Shown piece by piece: positions 10,729 to 20,191 of a stretch of DNA of 64,000 bases (positions are counted from its first letter, which is position 1; the number at the start of each line of letters is the position of its first letter). The stretch spans positions 743,182 to 807,181 of the forward strand of contig NZ_QWLV01000001.1 in assembly GCF_003515075.1 (NCBI RefSeq). Reading direction: 5' to 3'. Below the pieces are notes generated by a model, which did not search any database, was not told the origin of the DNA, and was given only the letters and a program-made list of their open reading frames with translations. A program made the position numbers and the translations under genes. The stretch is from Sphingomonas gilva. GTDB lineage: Bacteria > Pseudomonadota > Alphaproteobacteria > Sphingomonadales > Sphingomonadaceae.

Positions 10729-11037
10729 AGGCCTGCCTCCGGCGCGAATCGCGTCGCCCCTGCGAAGGCGGGGGCCGCTCTCCGCGAGAGCAACCTAGCG
10801 GCCCCTGCCTCCGCAGGGGCGACGAGTGGGCAAGGGTTCCGCTCCGACATAGGGATACCGGCCAGCATGCTGGCGCCTGAGTCCCCGTCTTTCGCTTTAC
10901 GAAGCGGAAAAACCTGGCCCTGACGGGGGCGCTTGTATTTGGGCTGGCTCTTCGGCGGCATCGCTGAAGGGCCTTTTCGTTGGCACGCTCCGGCTGGGGA
11001 AACCCGAAGGAGCCTCTGTTTGGAAGGAATACGCATC
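10729..11037. repeat. rpsJ-rplC spacer with a 28-base inverted repeat
   Basis: This 309-base gap holds two 28-base arms (10752-10779 and 10797-10824) that are inverted copies with two mismatches, each built around CGTCGCCCCTGCG. They are 17 bases apart and would form a long hairpin. Palindromic units of this kind are widespread in sphingomonad intergenic DNA. The remaining 210 bases have a small stem near 10894 (CGCTT/AAGCG) and the rplC ribosome site GGAAGGA; I see no coding sequence and no clear promoter. Confidence 0.7.
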
Positions 11038-11793
11038 ATGCGCACAGGCGTGATAGCGAAGAAGATGGGCATGACCCGCCTGTTTCAGGACGATGGCCGG
11101 CATGTGCCGGTGACGGTCCTGCAGCTCGACGGCCTTCAGGTCGTCGGCCGTAAGGAGGCCGATCGCGACGGCTATGTCGCGCTCCAGCTCGGCGCCGGCG
11201 TGGCGAAGGCCAAGAACGTCGCCAAGCCGCAGCGCGGCATGTTCGGCAAGGCGGAGGTCGAGCCCAAGGCGATCCTCAAGGAATTCCGCGTGGCGGAAGA
11301 CGCGCTGCTCGACGTGGGCGCCGAGATCTCGGCCGACCATTTCGTCGCGGGCCAGCTGGTCGACGTCCAGGGTCACACCCAGGGCAAGGGCTTCGCCGGC
11401 GCGATGAAGCGCTGGAACTTCGGCGGCCTGCGCGCGACGCACGGCGTGTCGGTCTCGCACCGCTCGCACGGCTCGACCGGCAACCGCCAGGATCCGGGCC
11501 GCGTGTTCAAGAACAAGAAGATGGCCGGCCATATGGGCGACCGTCAGCGCACCCAGCAGAATCTCGAGATCGTCTCGACCGATGCCGAGCGTGGCCTGAT
11601 CTTCGTCAAGGGATCGGTGCCTGGCCACAAGGGCACCTGGCTGGTCGTCAAGGATGCGGTGAAGGTCGCGCGCCACAAGGACGCGCCGTACCCCGCCGGC
11701 CTGAAGGCCGCCGCCAACAGCAACGACGCGCCTGCCGAGACGCCCGCCGAAACCGCGGCCGCTCCCGAGGCCACCGAAGGCCAGGAGGGCTGA
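11038..11793 (+). CDS. rplC: 50S ribosomal protein L3
   Basis: L3, 251 residues, starts [20 protein letters not shown]. It binds 23S rRNA early in assembly and reaches the peptidyl-transferase centre with its central loop; the [17 protein letters not shown] segment and the glutamine-containing [20 protein letters not shown] are typical. GGAAGGA lies upstream of the chosen ATG; the longer open frame begins in repeat DNA. The last 25 or so residues are an Ala/Pro/Glu-rich tail (around [15 protein letters not shown]) beyond the usual L3 end. Confidence 0.97.
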   Translation: MRTGVIAKKMGMTRLFQDDGRHVPVTVLQLDGLQVVGRKEADRDGYVALQLGAGVAKAKNVAKPQRGMFGKAEVEPKAILKEFRVAEDALLDVGAEISADHFVAGQLVDVQGHTQGKGFAGAMKRWNFGGLRATHGVSVSHRSHGSTGNRQDPGRVFKNKKMAGHMGDRQRTQQNLEIVSTDAERGLIFVKGSVPGHKGTWLVVKDAVKVARHKDAPYPAGLKAAANSNDAPAETPAETAAAPEATEGQEG

Positions 11794-11796
11794 CAA

Positions 11797-12420
11797 GTGA
11801 AGCTTTCTACCAAGACCCTCGACGCCAAGGGCAAGGCGGGCGACATCGAGCTGAACGATGAGGTGTTCGGCGTCGAGCCGCGCGCCGACATCCTGCACCG
11901 CGTCGTCACCTGGCAGCTCGAAAAGCGTCGCGCCACCGCGCGCGGCACTCGTGAGCGGGCCGATGTCGCGCGCACCGGCAAGAAGTTCGGCCGCCAGAAG
12001 GGCGGCGGCACCGCCCGTCACGGCGATCGCCGCGCGCCGGTGTTCGTCGGCGGCGGCAAGGCGCACGGCGCCCGCGTTCGCGACTTCAATCCGTCGCTGA
12101 ACAAGAAGATCCGCGCGCTGGGCCTGAAGATGGCGCTGTCGAGCCACGCCAAGGCCGGTTCGCTGATCGTCCTCGACGGCTTCGAGGTCGGCAAGACCAA
12201 GGAGCTGAAGGGCCAGTTCGAGAAGCTCGGCGTCGGCAAGACGGCGCTGGTGATCGACGGCGGCGGTGATAAGGGCAACGGGTTCCTCGCCGCGCGCAAC
12301 CTCGCCGGCGTCAACGTGCTGCCCGCCGCCGGCGCCAACGTCTACGACATCCTGAAGCATGACACGTTGGTGCTGACGCGCGCCGCGGTCGAAAAGCTGG
12401 AGGCGCGCTTCAATGGCTAA
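11797..12420 (+). CDS. rplD: 50S ribosomal protein L4
   Basis: L4, 207 residues, GTG start three bases after rplC. It lines the nascent-peptide exit tunnel; the extended loop [20 protein letters not shown] (residues 50-69) is the tunnel element where macrolide-resistance changes fall in other species. In enterobacteria L4 also represses its own operon; whether that holds here is not visible. Its last eight bases overlap rplW. Confidence 0.97.
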   Translation: MKLSTKTLDAKGKAGDIELNDEVFGVEPRADILHRVVTWQLEKRRATARGTRERADVARTGKKFGRQKGGGTARHGDRRAPVFVGGGKAHGARVRDFNPSLNKKIRALGLKMALSSHAKAGSLIVLDGFEVGKTKELKGQFEKLGVGKTALVIDGGGDKGNGFLAARNLAGVNVLPAAGANVYDILKHDTLVLTRAAVEKLEARFNG

Positions 12421-12727
12421 GAAGCAGAAGACCGCGGTCGAGGCGCGTCACTATGACGTCGTTCGCGCGCCGCACATCACCGAGAAGTCGACCTTGCTCA
12501 GCGAGCACAACGCGGTTGTGTTCAAGGTGGCCGGCGACGCGACCAAGCCGCAGATCAAGGCGGCGGTCGAGGCGCTGTTCGACGTCAAGGTCACCGGCGT
12601 GAACACGCTCGTCCAGAAGGGCAAGACCAAGAAGTGGAAGGGCCGGGACTATACCCGGATCGACATGAAGAAGGCGATCGTGACGCTGGCCGAAGGCCAG
12701 TCCATCGACGTCACGACGGGGATTTGA
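12413..12727 (+). CDS. rplW: 50S ribosomal protein L23
   Basis: L23, 104 residues, sits at the rim of the peptide exit tunnel and is the docking site for trigger factor and SRP. The family signature [17 protein letters not shown] (residues 12-28) and the C-terminal [16 protein letters not shown] are present, as is the [16 protein letters not shown] core. The ATG lies eight bases inside rplD, so translation is probably coupled. rplB follows after four bases. Confidence 0.97.
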   Translation: MAKKQKTAVEARHYDVVRAPHITEKSTLLSEHNAVVFKVAGDATKPQIKAAVEALFDVKVTGVNTLVQKGKTKKWKGRDYTRIDMKKAIVTLAEGQSIDVTTGI

Positions 12728-12731
12728 GGCG

Positions 12732-13583
12732 ATGGCGCTCAAGCAATACAACCCGACCAGCCCCGCGCAGCGCGGCCTGATCCTGATCGACCGTTCGGCG
12801 CTGTACAAGGGCCGTCCGGTCAAGGGTCTGACCGAGGGCAAGCGCAAGACCGGCGGTCGCAACAACAAGGGCCATGTCACGTCGCGCGGCATCGCCGGCG
12901 GTCACAAGCAGCGTTATCGCATCGTCGATTTCAAGCGCCGCCTGTGGGACGTCGACGGCACCGTCGAGCGGATCGAGTACGATCCCAACCGCACCGCCTT
13001 CATCGCGCTGGTCAACTATGGCGCGGGTGAGGACGGCAAGGACCGCCTCGCCTATATCCTCGCGCCGCAGCGCCTCGCCGTCGGCGACAAGGTCGTCGCG
13101 GGCAAGAAGACCGACGTGAAGCCGGGCAACGCGATGGAGCTGGGCCAGATGCCGGTCGGCACCATCGTCCACAATGTCGAGATGAAGCCGGGCAAGGGCG
13201 GCCAGATCGCTCGCTCGGCGGGCACCTACGCCCAGGTCGTCGGCCGCGATCGCGGCATGGTGATGGTCCGCCTGAACTCGGGCGAGCAGCGCTACATCCA
13301 TGCCAATTGCATGGGCACCGTCGGCGCGGTCTCCAACCCGGACAATGCGAACCAGAATTTCGCCAAGGCCGGCCGCAGCCGCTGGATGGGCAAGCGCCCG
13401 CTGACCCGCGGCGTCGCCAAGAATCCGGTCGACCATCCGCACGGCGGCGGTGAGGGCCGCACCTCGGGCGGCCGTCACCCGGTCACCCCGTGGGGCAAGC
13501 CGACCAAGGGCGCGCGCACCCGGTCGAACAAGGCGACCGACAAGATGATCATCCGTTCGCGTCACGCGAAGAAGAAGAGGTAA
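12732..13583 (+). CDS. rplB: 50S ribosomal protein L2
   Basis: L2, 283 residues, needed for subunit joining and peptidyl transfer. Typical segments are [40 protein letters not shown] and the C-terminal [20 protein letters not shown], which includes the conserved histidine near the peptidyl-transferase centre. The ribosome site is a modest GGGG/GAGG stretch between rplW and rplB. rpsS begins three bases after the stop. Confidence 0.98.
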   Translation: MALKQYNPTSPAQRGLILIDRSALYKGRPVKGLTEGKRKTGGRNNKGHVTSRGIAGGHKQRYRIVDFKRRLWDVDGTVERIEYDPNRTAFIALVNYGAGEDGKDRLAYILAPQRLAVGDKVVAGKKTDVKPGNAMELGQMPVGTIVHNVEMKPGKGGQIARSAGTYAQVVGRDRGMVMVRLNSGEQRYIHANCMGTVGAVSNPDNANQNFAKAGRSRWMGKRPLTRGVAKNPVDHPHGGGEGRTSGGRHPVTPWGKPTKGARTRSNKATDKMIIRSRHAKKKR

Positions 13584-13585
13584 TC

Positions 13586-13861
13586 ATGGCCCGCTCCGTA
13601 TGGAAAGGTCCGTTCGTCGACCTGCATCTCCTGAAGAAGGCGCAGACCGCGCAGGAAACCAACGCGCGCGCGCCGATCAAGACCTGGTCGCGCCGCTCGA
13701 CGATCCTGCCGGATTTCGTCGGCCTGACCTTCAGCGTCTATAACGGCCGCAAGTTCGTGCCGGTCTCGGTCAACGAGGACATGGTGGGCATGAAGCTGGG
13801 CGAGTTCGCGCCCACCCGCTTCTTCCCCGGCCACGCCGCCGACAAGAAGGGCAAGCGTTAA
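13586..13861 (+). CDS. rpsS: 30S ribosomal protein S19
   Basis: S19, 91 residues, in the 30S head, contacting 16S rRNA together with S13. [35 protein letters not shown] and [20 protein letters not shown] are diagnostic. The start at 13586 is preceded by AAGAGG within the end of rplB. The stop is directly followed by the rplV ATG with no spacer. Its usual partner gene rpsM is not found in this window. Confidence 0.97.
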   Translation: MARSVWKGPFVDLHLLKKAQTAQETNARAPIKTWSRRSTILPDFVGLTFSVYNGRKFVPVSVNEDMVGMKLGEFAPTRFFPGHAADKKGKR

Positions 13862-14239
13862 ATGAGCAAGCAGGCAGCCCCCCGCCGCGTCGGCGAGAAG
13901 GAAGCGCTGGCGGTCGCGACCCAGGTCCGCGGCTCGGCGCAGAAGCTGAACCTTGTCGCGGCGCTGATCCGCAACAAGAAGGCCGGTGACGCGCTCAACA
14001 TCCTCGCCTTTTCGAAGAAGGCGATGGCGACCGACGTCCGCAAGGTGCTCGCCTCGGCGATCGCCAATGCGGAGAACAACCACAATCTCGACGTCGACGC
14101 GCTGATCGTGCGTGAGGCGAGCGTGGGCAAGTCGATCACGATGAAGCGCTTCGCCACCCGCGGCCGCGGCAAGTCGACGCGCATCCTGAAGCCGTTCAGC
14201 CGCGTGCGCATCGTCGTGCGCGAAGAGGAAGACGCATAA
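13862..14239 (+). CDS. rplV: 50S ribosomal protein L22
   Basis: L22, 125 residues, whose long beta hairpin reaches the exit-tunnel constriction. Family segments are [20 protein letters not shown], the [20 protein letters not shown] core and the hairpin [20 protein letters not shown]. It follows rpsS directly and shares its last base with the rpsC ATG (TAATG), a tight coupling typical of this operon. Confidence 0.97.
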   Translation: MSKQAAPRRVGEKEALAVATQVRGSAQKLNLVAALIRNKKAGDALNILAFSKKAMATDVRKVLASAIANAENNHNLDVDALIVREASVGKSITMKRFATRGRGKSTRILKPFSRVRIVVREEEDA

Positions 14240-14934
14240 TGGGCCAGAAGAGCAATCCCGTAGGGCTCCGCCTTCAGATCAACCGGACGTGGGACAGCCG
14301 CTGGTTCGCCGAAGGCGCGGATTATGGCCGTCTCCTCCTGGAAGACCTGAAGATCCGCAAGTACATCCTGAAGAACCTGCCGCAGGCGGCGATCTCCAAG
14401 GTGGTCATCGAACGTCCGGCCAAGCTGTGCCGCGTGTCGATCTATGCGGCGCGCCCCGGCGTGATCATCGGCAAGAAGGGCGCGGACATCGAGAAGCTGA
14501 GGAAGACCCTCGGCGCGATGACCTCGTCCGACGTGTCGCTGAACATCGTCGAGATCAGGAAGCCGGAGATCGACGCCAAGCTCGTCGCGCAGGGCGTCGC
14601 CGACCAGCTCGAGCGCCGCATCGCCTTCCGCCGCGCGATGAAGCGTGCGGTGCAGTCGGCGCTGCGTCTCGGCGCCGAGGGCATCCGGATCAACTGCGGC
14701 GGCCGTCTCGGCGGCGCCGAGATCGCGCGCACCGAATGGTATCGCGAGGGCCGCGTGCCGCTGCACACGCTGCGCGCCAATGTCGACTATGCCGAGGCCG
14801 AGGCGCACACCGCCTACGGCGTCTGCGGCGTCAAGGTGTGGATCTTCAAGGGCGAGATCCTCGGCCATGATCCGCTCGCGCAGGACCGGCTGATGATGGA
14901 AGCGCAGACGTCCGGCGTCCGCCCGGCCCGCTGA
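14239..14934 (+). CDS. rpsC: 30S ribosomal protein S3
   Basis: S3, 231 residues, at the mRNA entry tunnel with S4 and S5. It begins [20 protein letters not shown]. The KH domain carries [15 protein letters not shown] (the GxxG loop), and the C-terminal domain carries [19 protein letters not shown] and [19 protein letters not shown]. rplP starts 11 bases later, preceded by GAGGAATTAGGA. Confidence 0.98.
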   Translation: MGQKSNPVGLRLQINRTWDSRWFAEGADYGRLLLEDLKIRKYILKNLPQAAISKVVIERPAKLCRVSIYAARPGVIIGKKGADIEKLRKTLGAMTSSDVSLNIVEIRKPEIDAKLVAQGVADQLERRIAFRRAMKRAVQSALRLGAEGIRINCGGRLGGAEIARTEWYREGRVPLHTLRANVDYAEAEAHTAYGVCGVKVWIFKGEILGHDPLAQDRLMMEAQTSGVRPAR

Positions 14935-14945
14935 GGAATTAGGAC

Positions 14946-15380
14946 ATGCTGCAACCAAAGAAGACCAAGTTCCGCAAGGCCTTCAAGGGCCGGATCTCAG
15001 GCAAGGCGCCCGGCGGCACCAGCCTCAACTTCGGCTCCTACGGGCTGAAGGCGATGGAGCCGGACCGGATCACCGCGCGCCAGATCGAGGCGGCCCGCCG
15101 CGCGATCACGCGTCACATCAAGCGTCAGGGGCGCTTGTGGATCCGCGTGTTCCCGGACGTGCCGGTCTCGTCCAAGCCCGCCGAGGTCCGCATGGGCTCG
15201 GGCAAGGGCTCGCCCGAATTCTGGGCGGCGCGGGTCAAGCCCGGCCGCATCCTGTTCGAGCTGGACGGCGTTCCCGGCGATATCGCGGCGGTGGCGTTCA
15301 GCCGCGCGGCGATGAAGCTGCCGATCAAGACCAAGGTCGTGGCCCGCCTCGGCGACACCGCGCACCTGGGAGGCGAGTGA
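14946..15380 (+). CDS. rplP: 50S ribosomal protein L16
   Basis: L16, 144 residues, near the A-site tRNA elbow and important for 50S maturation. [39 protein letters not shown] and [20 protein letters not shown] are family hallmarks. The start is preceded by AGGAATTAGGAC. A single base separates its TGA from the rpmC ATG. Confidence 0.97.
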   Translation: MLQPKKTKFRKAFKGRISGKAPGGTSLNFGSYGLKAMEPDRITARQIEAARRAITRHIKRQGRLWIRVFPDVPVSSKPAEVRMGSGKGSPEFWAARVKPGRILFELDGVPGDIAAVAFSRAAMKLPIKTKVVARLGDTAHLGGE

Positions 15381-15381
15381 G

Positions 15382-15591
15382 ATGGCCAAAAGGCACGAGG
15401 ACATGAAGACCAAGAGCGACGATCAGCTGAACGAGCAGCTGGGCGAGCTGAAGCGCGAGGCGTTCAACCTCCGCTTCCAGGCGGCGACCAACCAGCTCGA
15501 GAAGCCCGCCCGCGTGCGCCAGGTCCGTCGCGACATCGCCCGCATCAAGACTCTGCAGACCGCTCGCTCGCGCGACGCGGCCGCGAAGTAA
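15382..15591 (+). CDS. rpmC: 50S ribosomal protein L29
   Basis: L29, 69 residues, two long helices at the exit-tunnel rim beside L23. The pattern [20 protein letters not shown] followed by [20 protein letters not shown] is characteristic. It begins one base after rplP and ends ten bases before rpsQ, within the normal S10 gene order. Confidence 0.96.
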   Translation: MAKRHEDMKTKSDDQLNEQLGELKREAFNLRFQAATNQLEKPARVRQVRRDIARIKTLQTARSRDAAAK

Positions 15592-15601
15592 GGATTTAGA
15601 C

Positions 15602-15874
15602 ATGCCGAAGCGCGTGCTGACCGGGATCATCGTCTCGGACAAGACCGACAAGACGGTGGTGGTGAATGTCGAGCGCAAGGTGAAGCACCCGCTCTACGGC
15701 AAGATCATCCGCCGCTCGAAGAAGTACCACGCCCATGACGAGGCGAACGAATACAAGGCCGGAGAGACCGTGCGCATCGAAGAGACCGCGCCGATCTCGA
15801 AGCTCAAGACCTGGAAGGTGGTCGATCGGGTGAACACCCACGCCACCCCCGCGGAGGTCGCGGCGGAAGCGTAA
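15602..15874 (+). CDS. rpsQ: 30S ribosomal protein S17
   Basis: S17, 90 residues, a primary 16S rRNA-binding OB-fold protein. [39 protein letters not shown] and [20 protein letters not shown] are typical. AAGGATTTAGAC precedes the ATG. The stop is followed by a repeat-filled 170-base gap before rplN, where most bacteria have only a few bases. Confidence 0.97.
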   Translation: MPKRVLTGIIVSDKTDKTVVVNVERKVKHPLYGKIIRRSKKYHAHDEANEYKAGETVRIEETAPISKLKTWKVVDRVNTHATPAEVAAEA

Positions 15875-16044
15875 TTCTCCCTCTCCCCTTCAGGGGGAGC
15901 GGGCCGGGGAGAGGGGCGGTCACGGGCGCAAGCTCGGTGAGACACTCCCCCTCTCCCAACCCTCTCCCCGCAAGTGGGGGAGAGGGCTTTGAAGCAAGGC
16001 GGGGTTGGGTCGGTATCCACCCCATGTAGGAAGGAACCGGATCG
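15875..16044. repeat. palindromic repeat between rpsQ and rplN
   Basis: The gap is dominated by pyrimidine/purine palindromes built on CCCTCTCCCC and GGGGAGAGGG: a left unit (CTCTCCCCTTCAGGGGGAG, about 15880-15917) and a right inverted unit (about 15946-15988). The two units can pair into a long hairpin. The same core appears at 17320-17470 and 20000-20155, and a related unit at 32751-32883. GAAGGAA precedes the rplN start. Confidence 0.7.
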
Positions 16045-16413
16045 ATGATCCAGATGCAGTCCAATCTCGAGGTCGCTGACAACAGCGGCGCGAAGCGGGT
16101 GCAGTGCATCAAGGTGCTGGGCGGCTCGAAGCGCCGCACGGCCGGTGTCGGCGACATCATCGTCGTCAGCATCAAGGAAGCAGCACCGCGCGGCCGCGTG
16201 AAGAAGGGCGACGTCCACCGTGCGGTGATCGTGCGCACCAAGAAGGACATCCACCGTCCGGATGGGTCGACGATCCGCTTCGACGGCAACGCCGCCGTGC
16301 TGGTCAACAAGAACGAGGAGCCGATCGGCACCCGTATCTTCGGACCCGTGGTGCGCGAGCTTCGCGGCAAGAAGCACATGAAGATCATCTCGCTCGCGCC
16401 GGAGGTGCTGTGA
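16045..16413 (+). CDS. rplN: 50S ribosomal protein L14
   Basis: L14, 122 residues, on the 50S intersubunit face and the binding site of silencing factor RsfS. It starts [20 protein letters not shown] and includes [20 protein letters not shown] and the C-terminal REFLRGKK-like [19 protein letters not shown]. First gene after the repeat. Its final base is shared with the rplX ATG (TGATG). Confidence 0.97.
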   Translation: MIQMQSNLEVADNSGAKRVQCIKVLGGSKRRTAGVGDIIVVSIKEAAPRGRVKKGDVHRAVIVRTKKDIHRPDGSTIRFDGNAAVLVNKNEEPIGTRIFGPVVRELRGKKHMKIISLAPEVL

Positions 16414-16733
16414 TGGGCGCCGCGAAGATCAAGAAGGGCGACAAGGTCGTCGTCCTGTCCGGCAAGGACAAGGGCAAGACCGGCGAGGTCACCCGCGCGA
16501 TGCCGAAGGACGGCAAGGTCGTGGTCTCGGGCGTGAACATCGCCACGCGCCACAGGAAGCCCAGCCAGGCGAATCCGCAGGGCGGGCTGGAGCGCGTCGA
16601 GGCGCCGCTCGCCATCTCCAAGGTCGCGATCGCCGACCCCAAGGATGGCAAGCCCACCCGCGTCCGCTTTGAAACCAAGGACGGCAAGAAGGTCCGCGTG
16701 GCCGTGAAGTCCGGGGAGACGATCAATGGCTAA
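16413..16733 (+). CDS. rplX: 50S ribosomal protein L24
   Basis: L24, 106 residues, an assembly initiator of the 50S subunit with a KOW motif ([20 protein letters not shown], residues 5-24). [20 protein letters not shown] and [17 protein letters not shown] follow. The start overlaps the rplN stop by one base, and the last eight bases overlap rplE, so all three are likely coupled in translation. Confidence 0.97.
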   Translation: MGAAKIKKGDKVVVLSGKDKGKTGEVTRAMPKDGKVVVSGVNIATRHRKPSQANPQGGLERVEAPLAISKVAIADPKDGKPTRVRFETKDGKKVRVAVKSGETING

Positions 16734-17316
16734 AGAGGATCAGGGCGGCTACAAGCCCCGCGCCCGCAAGATCTATGACGACAAGATCGTCAAGGCGATG
16801 ACCGACAAGTTCGGTTACAAGAACGCGCTCGAAGTGCCGCGCCTTGAAAAGATCGTGCTCAACATGGGCGTGGGCGAGGCGACCCAGGACAAGAAGAAGG
16901 TCGAGCAGGCCGCCGCCGAGATGGAGCTGATCGCCGGGCAGAAGCCGGTGATCACCAAGGCGAAAAAGTCGATCGCGCAGTTCAAGCTGCGCGAAGGCAT
17001 GCCGATCGGCGTGAAGGTCACCCTTCGCCGCGATCGGATGTACGAGTTCCTCGATCGCCTGGTCACCATCGCGCTGCCGCGCGTGCGCGATTTCCGCGGG
17101 CTGAACCCCAAGTCGTTCGACGGCCGCGGCAACTACGCCATGGGCCTGAAGGAGCAGCTGGTGTTCCCGGAGATCAGCTACGACAGCGTGACGCAGCTGC
17201 GCGGGATGGACGTGATCGTCACCACCACGGCGAAGACCGACGACGAGGCGCGCGAGCTGCTCCGCCTGTTCGGCTTCCCCTTCCCGCAGGCCGAAGAAGA
17301 AAAGAAGGCCGCGTGA
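16726..17316 (+). CDS. rplE: 50S ribosomal protein L5
   Basis: L5, 196 residues, binds 5S rRNA in the central protuberance. [40 protein letters not shown] and [20 protein letters not shown] are diagnostic. It is somewhat longer than the E. coli protein (179) at both ends, including a charged tail QAEEEKKAA. It overlaps rplX by eight bases, and a 173-base repeat gap follows. Confidence 0.97.
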   Translation: MAKEDQGGYKPRARKIYDDKIVKAMTDKFGYKNALEVPRLEKIVLNMGVGEATQDKKKVEQAAAEMELIAGQKPVITKAKKSIAQFKLREGMPIGVKVTLRRDRMYEFLDRLVTIALPRVRDFRGLNPKSFDGRGNYAMGLKEQLVFPEISYDSVTQLRGMDVIVTTTAKTDDEARELLRLFGFPFPQAEEEKKAA

Positions 17317-17489
17317 ATACAACCCACTCCCCTTCAGGGGAGAGGGAAGAGCCGCGAAGCGGCGAAGGGAGAGGGGCAGTGAGGCGCCTCTCCTGCAACG
17401 AAGAATAGGGGTCTGGGGCACCGCCCCTCTCCCCGACCCTCGCCCCTGATGGGGAGGGGGAGAAGAGAAAGAAAAGAGAGCTTAAGTCC
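17317..17489. repeat. palindromic repeat between rplE and rpsN
   Basis: A second copy of the CCCTTCAGGGGAGAGGG family: left unit near 17328-17350, a small internal stem GCCGC/GCGGC (17351-17361), a central GGAGAGGGGC, and a right inverted unit CCGCCCCTCTCCCC...GGGGAGGGGGAGA (about 17422-17463). It can fold into a long imperfect hairpin. No promoter or coding sequence is visible. Confidence 0.7.
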
Positions 17490-17795
17490 ATGGCGAAACT
17501 GAGTTCGATCAACAAGAACGAGCGTCGCAAGAAGCTGGTGAAGAAATATGCCGGCCGTTATGCGAAGCTGAAGGCGATGGCCGCCGACAAGTCGCTCGAC
17601 GATACCGAGCGTCTGATCGCGCGCCTCAAGCTGGCCGAGATTCCGCGCAACGGCAATCCGACGCGCATCCGCAACCGGTGCGAGCTCACCGGGCGCCCGC
17701 GCGCCTATTACCGCAAGTTCCGCCTCTGCCGCGTGCAGCTCAGGGATCTGGCCAACAAGGGCCTGATCCCGGGCGTCACGAAGTCGAGCTGGTAA
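17490..17795 (+). CDS. rpsN: 30S ribosomal protein S14
   Basis: S14, 101 residues, of the long zinc-free type: the CxxC pairs of the short zinc form are absent. [20 protein letters not shown] and the C-terminal [20 protein letters not shown] plus [10 protein letters not shown] are typical. It sits in the 30S head near S10 and S19. A purine-rich AAGAGAG lies upstream, and rpsH follows after 12 bases. Confidence 0.97.
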   Translation: MAKLSSINKNERRKKLVKKYAGRYAKLKAMAADKSLDDTERLIARLKLAEIPRNGNPTRIRNRCELTGRPRAYYRKFRLCRVQLRDLANKGLIPGVTKSSW

Positions 17796-17807
17796 GGATT
17801 AGCGAAG

Positions 17808-18203
17808 ATGGCTTTGACCGATCCCCTGGGTGATATGCTCACCCGCATCCGCAACGGCCAGCGCGCGCGCAAGGACAGCGTCCTGTCGCCCGCGTCGAAG
17901 CTGCGCGCCCGCGTGCTCGACGTGCTGCAGCGCGAAGGCTATATCCGTGGCTACAGCGAAGAGCAGATGGGCCCCGCGGCCGGCATCCGCATCGAGCTGA
18001 AATATTTCGAGGGCCAGCCCGCGATCCAGCATGTCGCCCGCGTCTCGAAGCCCGGCCGCCGGGTCTATTCGGGCTCGCAGGAACTGCCCCGCGTGCGCAA
18101 CGGCCTGGGCATCACGATCGTCTCGACGCCGAAGGGCGTTCTCTCCGACGCCGAAGCGCGCGAGCAGAATGTCGGCGGCGAAGTGCTGGCGGAGGTGTTC
18201 TGA
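17808..18203 (+). CDS. rpsH: 30S ribosomal protein S8
   Basis: S8, 131 residues, a primary binder of 16S helix 21; in E. coli it is also the translational repressor of the spc operon. The start [20 protein letters not shown], the [20 protein letters not shown] segment and [20 protein letters not shown] are family marks. It shares its last base with the rplF ATG. Whether the regulatory hairpin exists here was not tested. Confidence 0.97.
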   Translation: MALTDPLGDMLTRIRNGQRARKDSVLSPASKLRARVLDVLQREGYIRGYSEEQMGPAAGIRIELKYFEGQPAIQHVARVSKPGRRVYSGSQELPRVRNGLGITIVSTPKGVLSDAEAREQNVGGEVLAEVF

Positions 18204-18736
18204 TGAGCCGCATCGGTAAGAAGCCGGTCGCGATCCCGTCGGGCGTGACCGCGTCGAAGGAAGGCAGCCAGCTCTCGGTCAAGGGGCCGAAGGGCACGCT
18301 CAGCATGTCGATGATCGACGATATCAGCTACGGCGTCGAAGACGGCCAGATCGTCGTCAAGCCGGCGAACGACACCAAGCGCGCGCGCGCTTTCTGGGGC
18401 ATGCACCGCACGCTGGTGCAGAACCTGGTGACGGGCGTGACCGACGGCTTTTCGAAGCGTCTGGAGATTTCGGGCGTCGGCTACCGCGCCAATGCGCAGG
18501 GCAGGAAGCTGAAGCTGCAGCTCGGCTACAGCCATGATGTCGATATCGAGGTTCCCGAAGGTCTTGAGGTCAAGACCCCGGATCAGACCACGGTCGAGAT
18601 CTCGGGCGCCGACAAGCAGAAGGTCGGCCAGCTGGCCGCCGAAATCCGCCGCTGGCGCAAGCCCGAGCCGTACAAGGGCAAGGGCATCAAGTACGCTGGC
18701 GAGTTTATCTTCCGCAAGGAAGGGAAGAAGAAGTAA
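18203..18736 (+). CDS. rplF: 50S ribosomal protein L6
   Basis: L6, 177 residues, two similar domains near the L7/L12 stalk base and the EF-G site. [34 protein letters not shown] and the C-terminal [20 protein letters not shown] are diagnostic. One-base overlaps with rpsH (TGATG) and rplR (TAATG) show tight packing. Confidence 0.97.
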   Translation: MSRIGKKPVAIPSGVTASKEGSQLSVKGPKGTLSMSMIDDISYGVEDGQIVVKPANDTKRARAFWGMHRTLVQNLVTGVTDGFSKRLEISGVGYRANAQGRKLKLQLGYSHDVDIEVPEGLEVKTPDQTTVEISGADKQKVGQLAAEIRRWRKPEPYKGKGIKYAGEFIFRKEGKKK

Positions 18737-19092
18737 TGGCCAAGGGTCTTTCACTTTTCGAAAAGCGCCGGCGGCGCAACCGCACGGCGCTGCGCGCCCG
18801 CGGCGCCGGCCGTCCGCGCCTGTCGGTGCACCGTTCGGGCCGCCACATCTATGCGCAGGTGATCGATGACGAGGCGGGCAGGACGCTCGCCCAGGCGTCG
18901 ACGCTCGACAAGGATGTGCGCGGCAAGGCCGGCGCGACCGCCGAAGCCGCCGCCGATGTCGGCAAGCGCGTCGCCGATGCGGCGAAGGCCGCCGGCGTGA
19001 CGCAGGTGGTGTTCGATCGTGGCGGTTTCCTGTTCCATGGTCGCGTCAAGGCGCTGGCGGAAGCCGCGCGCGAAGGCGGATTGGAGTTCTGA
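18736..19092 (+). CDS. rplR: 50S ribosomal protein L18
   Basis: L18, 118 residues, binds 5S rRNA with L5. It has [20 protein letters not shown] (residues 9-28), the [15 protein letters not shown] strand and the C-terminal [20 protein letters not shown]. An Ala-rich central helix ([19 protein letters not shown]) is usual. rpsE begins one base after the stop. Confidence 0.97.
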   Translation: MAKGLSLFEKRRRRNRTALRARGAGRPRLSVHRSGRHIYAQVIDDEAGRTLAQASTLDKDVRGKAGATAEAAADVGKRVADAAKAAGVTQVVFDRGGFLFHGRVKALAEAAREGGLEF

Positions 19093-19093
19093 T

Positions 19094-19801
19094 ATGTCCG
19101 ACGTAACCGAAATCCAGTCGCAGCCCGGCGCTCCCGCCGATGCGCCCGCAGCAGACGCTCCGCGCGGCCGTGGCCCGCGTGGCGGCCGTGGCGGCGATCG
19201 TGGCGGCCGTGGCCGTGACGGTCGCGGCGGACGCCGTGACGATCGTCGCGGCGGCGGCGCGGAAGAGGGCGGCGAGGAGCTGATCGAAAAGCTCGTCCAC
19301 ATCAATCGCGTGTCGAAGACGGTGAAGGGCGGCAAGCGCTTCGGCTTCGCGGCGCTGGTCGTCGTGGGTGACGGCAAGGGCCGGGTCGGCTTCGGCCACG
19401 GCAAGGCGCGCGAGGTGCCGGAGGCGATCTCGAAGGCGACCGCCGCGGCCAAGAAGGCGATGGTCCGCGTGCCGTTGAAGGAAGGCCGCACGCTGCATCA
19501 TGACGGCAACGGCCATTTCGGCGCGGGGCTGGTGCATGTGCGCTCGGCGCCCGCGGGAACCGGCATCATCGCCGGCGGCCCGATGCGCGCGGTGTTCGAA
19601 TCGCTGGGCGTGGCGGACGTGGTGACCAAGTCGATCGGCACCTCCAACCCGTACAACATGATCCGGGCGACCTTCGAGGCGCTGACCGATCAGTCCAGCC
19701 CCAAGTCCGTCGCGCAGCGTCGCGGCAAGAAGATCGCCGACCTGCTCGGCCGCGGCGGCTCGCAGACCGCCGAGGCGGATGCGGCCGCGGTCGTGGAGTA
19801 A
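19094..19801 (+). CDS. rpsE: 30S ribosomal protein S5 with RG-rich N-terminus
   Basis: S5, 235 residues against about 167 in E. coli. The core starts near residue 58 ([20 protein letters not shown]) and has the spectinomycin-loop region [17 protein letters not shown] in wild-type form plus [20 protein letters not shown]. The extra 55 or so residues open with an acidic/Ala-Pro stretch, then repeated R-G-G and R-G-R units (about residues 24-53), resembling RGG RNA-binding tails. Arg/Gly-rich extensions are known in some alphaproteobacterial S5 proteins. The chosen ATG lies one base after rplR. Confidence 0.96.
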   Translation: MSDVTEIQSQPGAPADAPAADAPRGRGPRGGRGGDRGGRGRDGRGGRRDDRRGGGAEEGGEELIEKLVHINRVSKTVKGGKRFGFAALVVVGDGKGRVGFGHGKAREVPEAISKATAAAKKAMVRVPLKEGRTLHHDGNGHFGAGLVHVRSAPAGTGIIAGGPMRAVFESLGVADVVTKSIGTSNPYNMIRATFEALTDQSSPKSVAQRRGKKIADLLGRGGSQTAEADAAAVVE

Positions 19802-19998
19802 TGAGCGTGGCCCAAGAGAAAAAGACCCTCAAGATAACCCAGACGGGCTCCCCCATCCGCCGGACCAAGGATCAGCGCGCGACGCTGATCGGTCTCGGCC
19901 TCAACAAGATGCACCGCACCTCGGAGCTGGAGGACAGCCCCGAAGTGCGCGGAATGATCCGCAAGGTGCGCCACATGGTGACGGTAGCGGGCGAATAA
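19801..19998 (+). CDS. rpmD: 50S ribosomal protein L30
   Basis: L30, 65 residues. [20 protein letters not shown] (10-29) and [20 protein letters not shown] follow the family pattern. It overlaps the rpsE stop by one base. In most bacteria rplO comes within a few bases; here 193 bases containing a structured element intervene. Confidence 0.96.
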   Translation: MSVAQEKKTLKITQTGSPIRRTKDQRATLIGLGLNKMHRTSELEDSPEVRGMIRKVRHMVTVAGE

Positions 19999-20191
19999 GC
20001 CCTCTCCCCTTCAGGAGTTTGGGGTCGGTCGTGCCCCCGGCACGACCTAAAAATTACGGGGTAATTTTTACCCCAAACTGGGTTGGGAGAGGGGGAGGTC
20101 TCACAGAGACTACCCTAACCCACATCCCCAACCCCTCCCCTGAAGGGGAGGGGCTTAATTTGAAAGCGCGACAAAAGCGAAAGCGAGTGCA
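19999..20191. repeat. palindromic repeat carrying a three-way-junction element
   Basis: CCCTCTCCCCTTCAGG at the left (20000-20015) and GGGAGAGGGGGAGG further right (20085-20098) belong to the same palindrome family seen at two other ribosomal junctions; a further CCCCTCCCC/GGGGAGGGG unit closes the gap (about 20130-20155). Inside is a 64-base element, 20016-20079, that folds almost completely. Its outer 10-bp stem is AGTTTGGGGT/ACCCCAAACT. It encloses a 9-bp hairpin GGTCGTGCC-CCC-GGCACGACC (20027-20047) and a 9-bp hairpin AAAAATTAC-GGG-GTAATTTTT (20049-20069). Only two junction bases are unpaired. Confidence 0.8.

Noticed and set aside
10933..11037. Longer rplC start giving a 286-residue L3
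   Set aside because: The upstream codons come from spacer DNA, do not match L3, and the ATG at 11038 has a good ribosome site.
15875..16044. Possible CRISPR array in the GC-rich repeats of the ribosomal spacers
   Set aside because: The repeats are inverted pairs without regular spacing or unique spacers; no cas genes are present.
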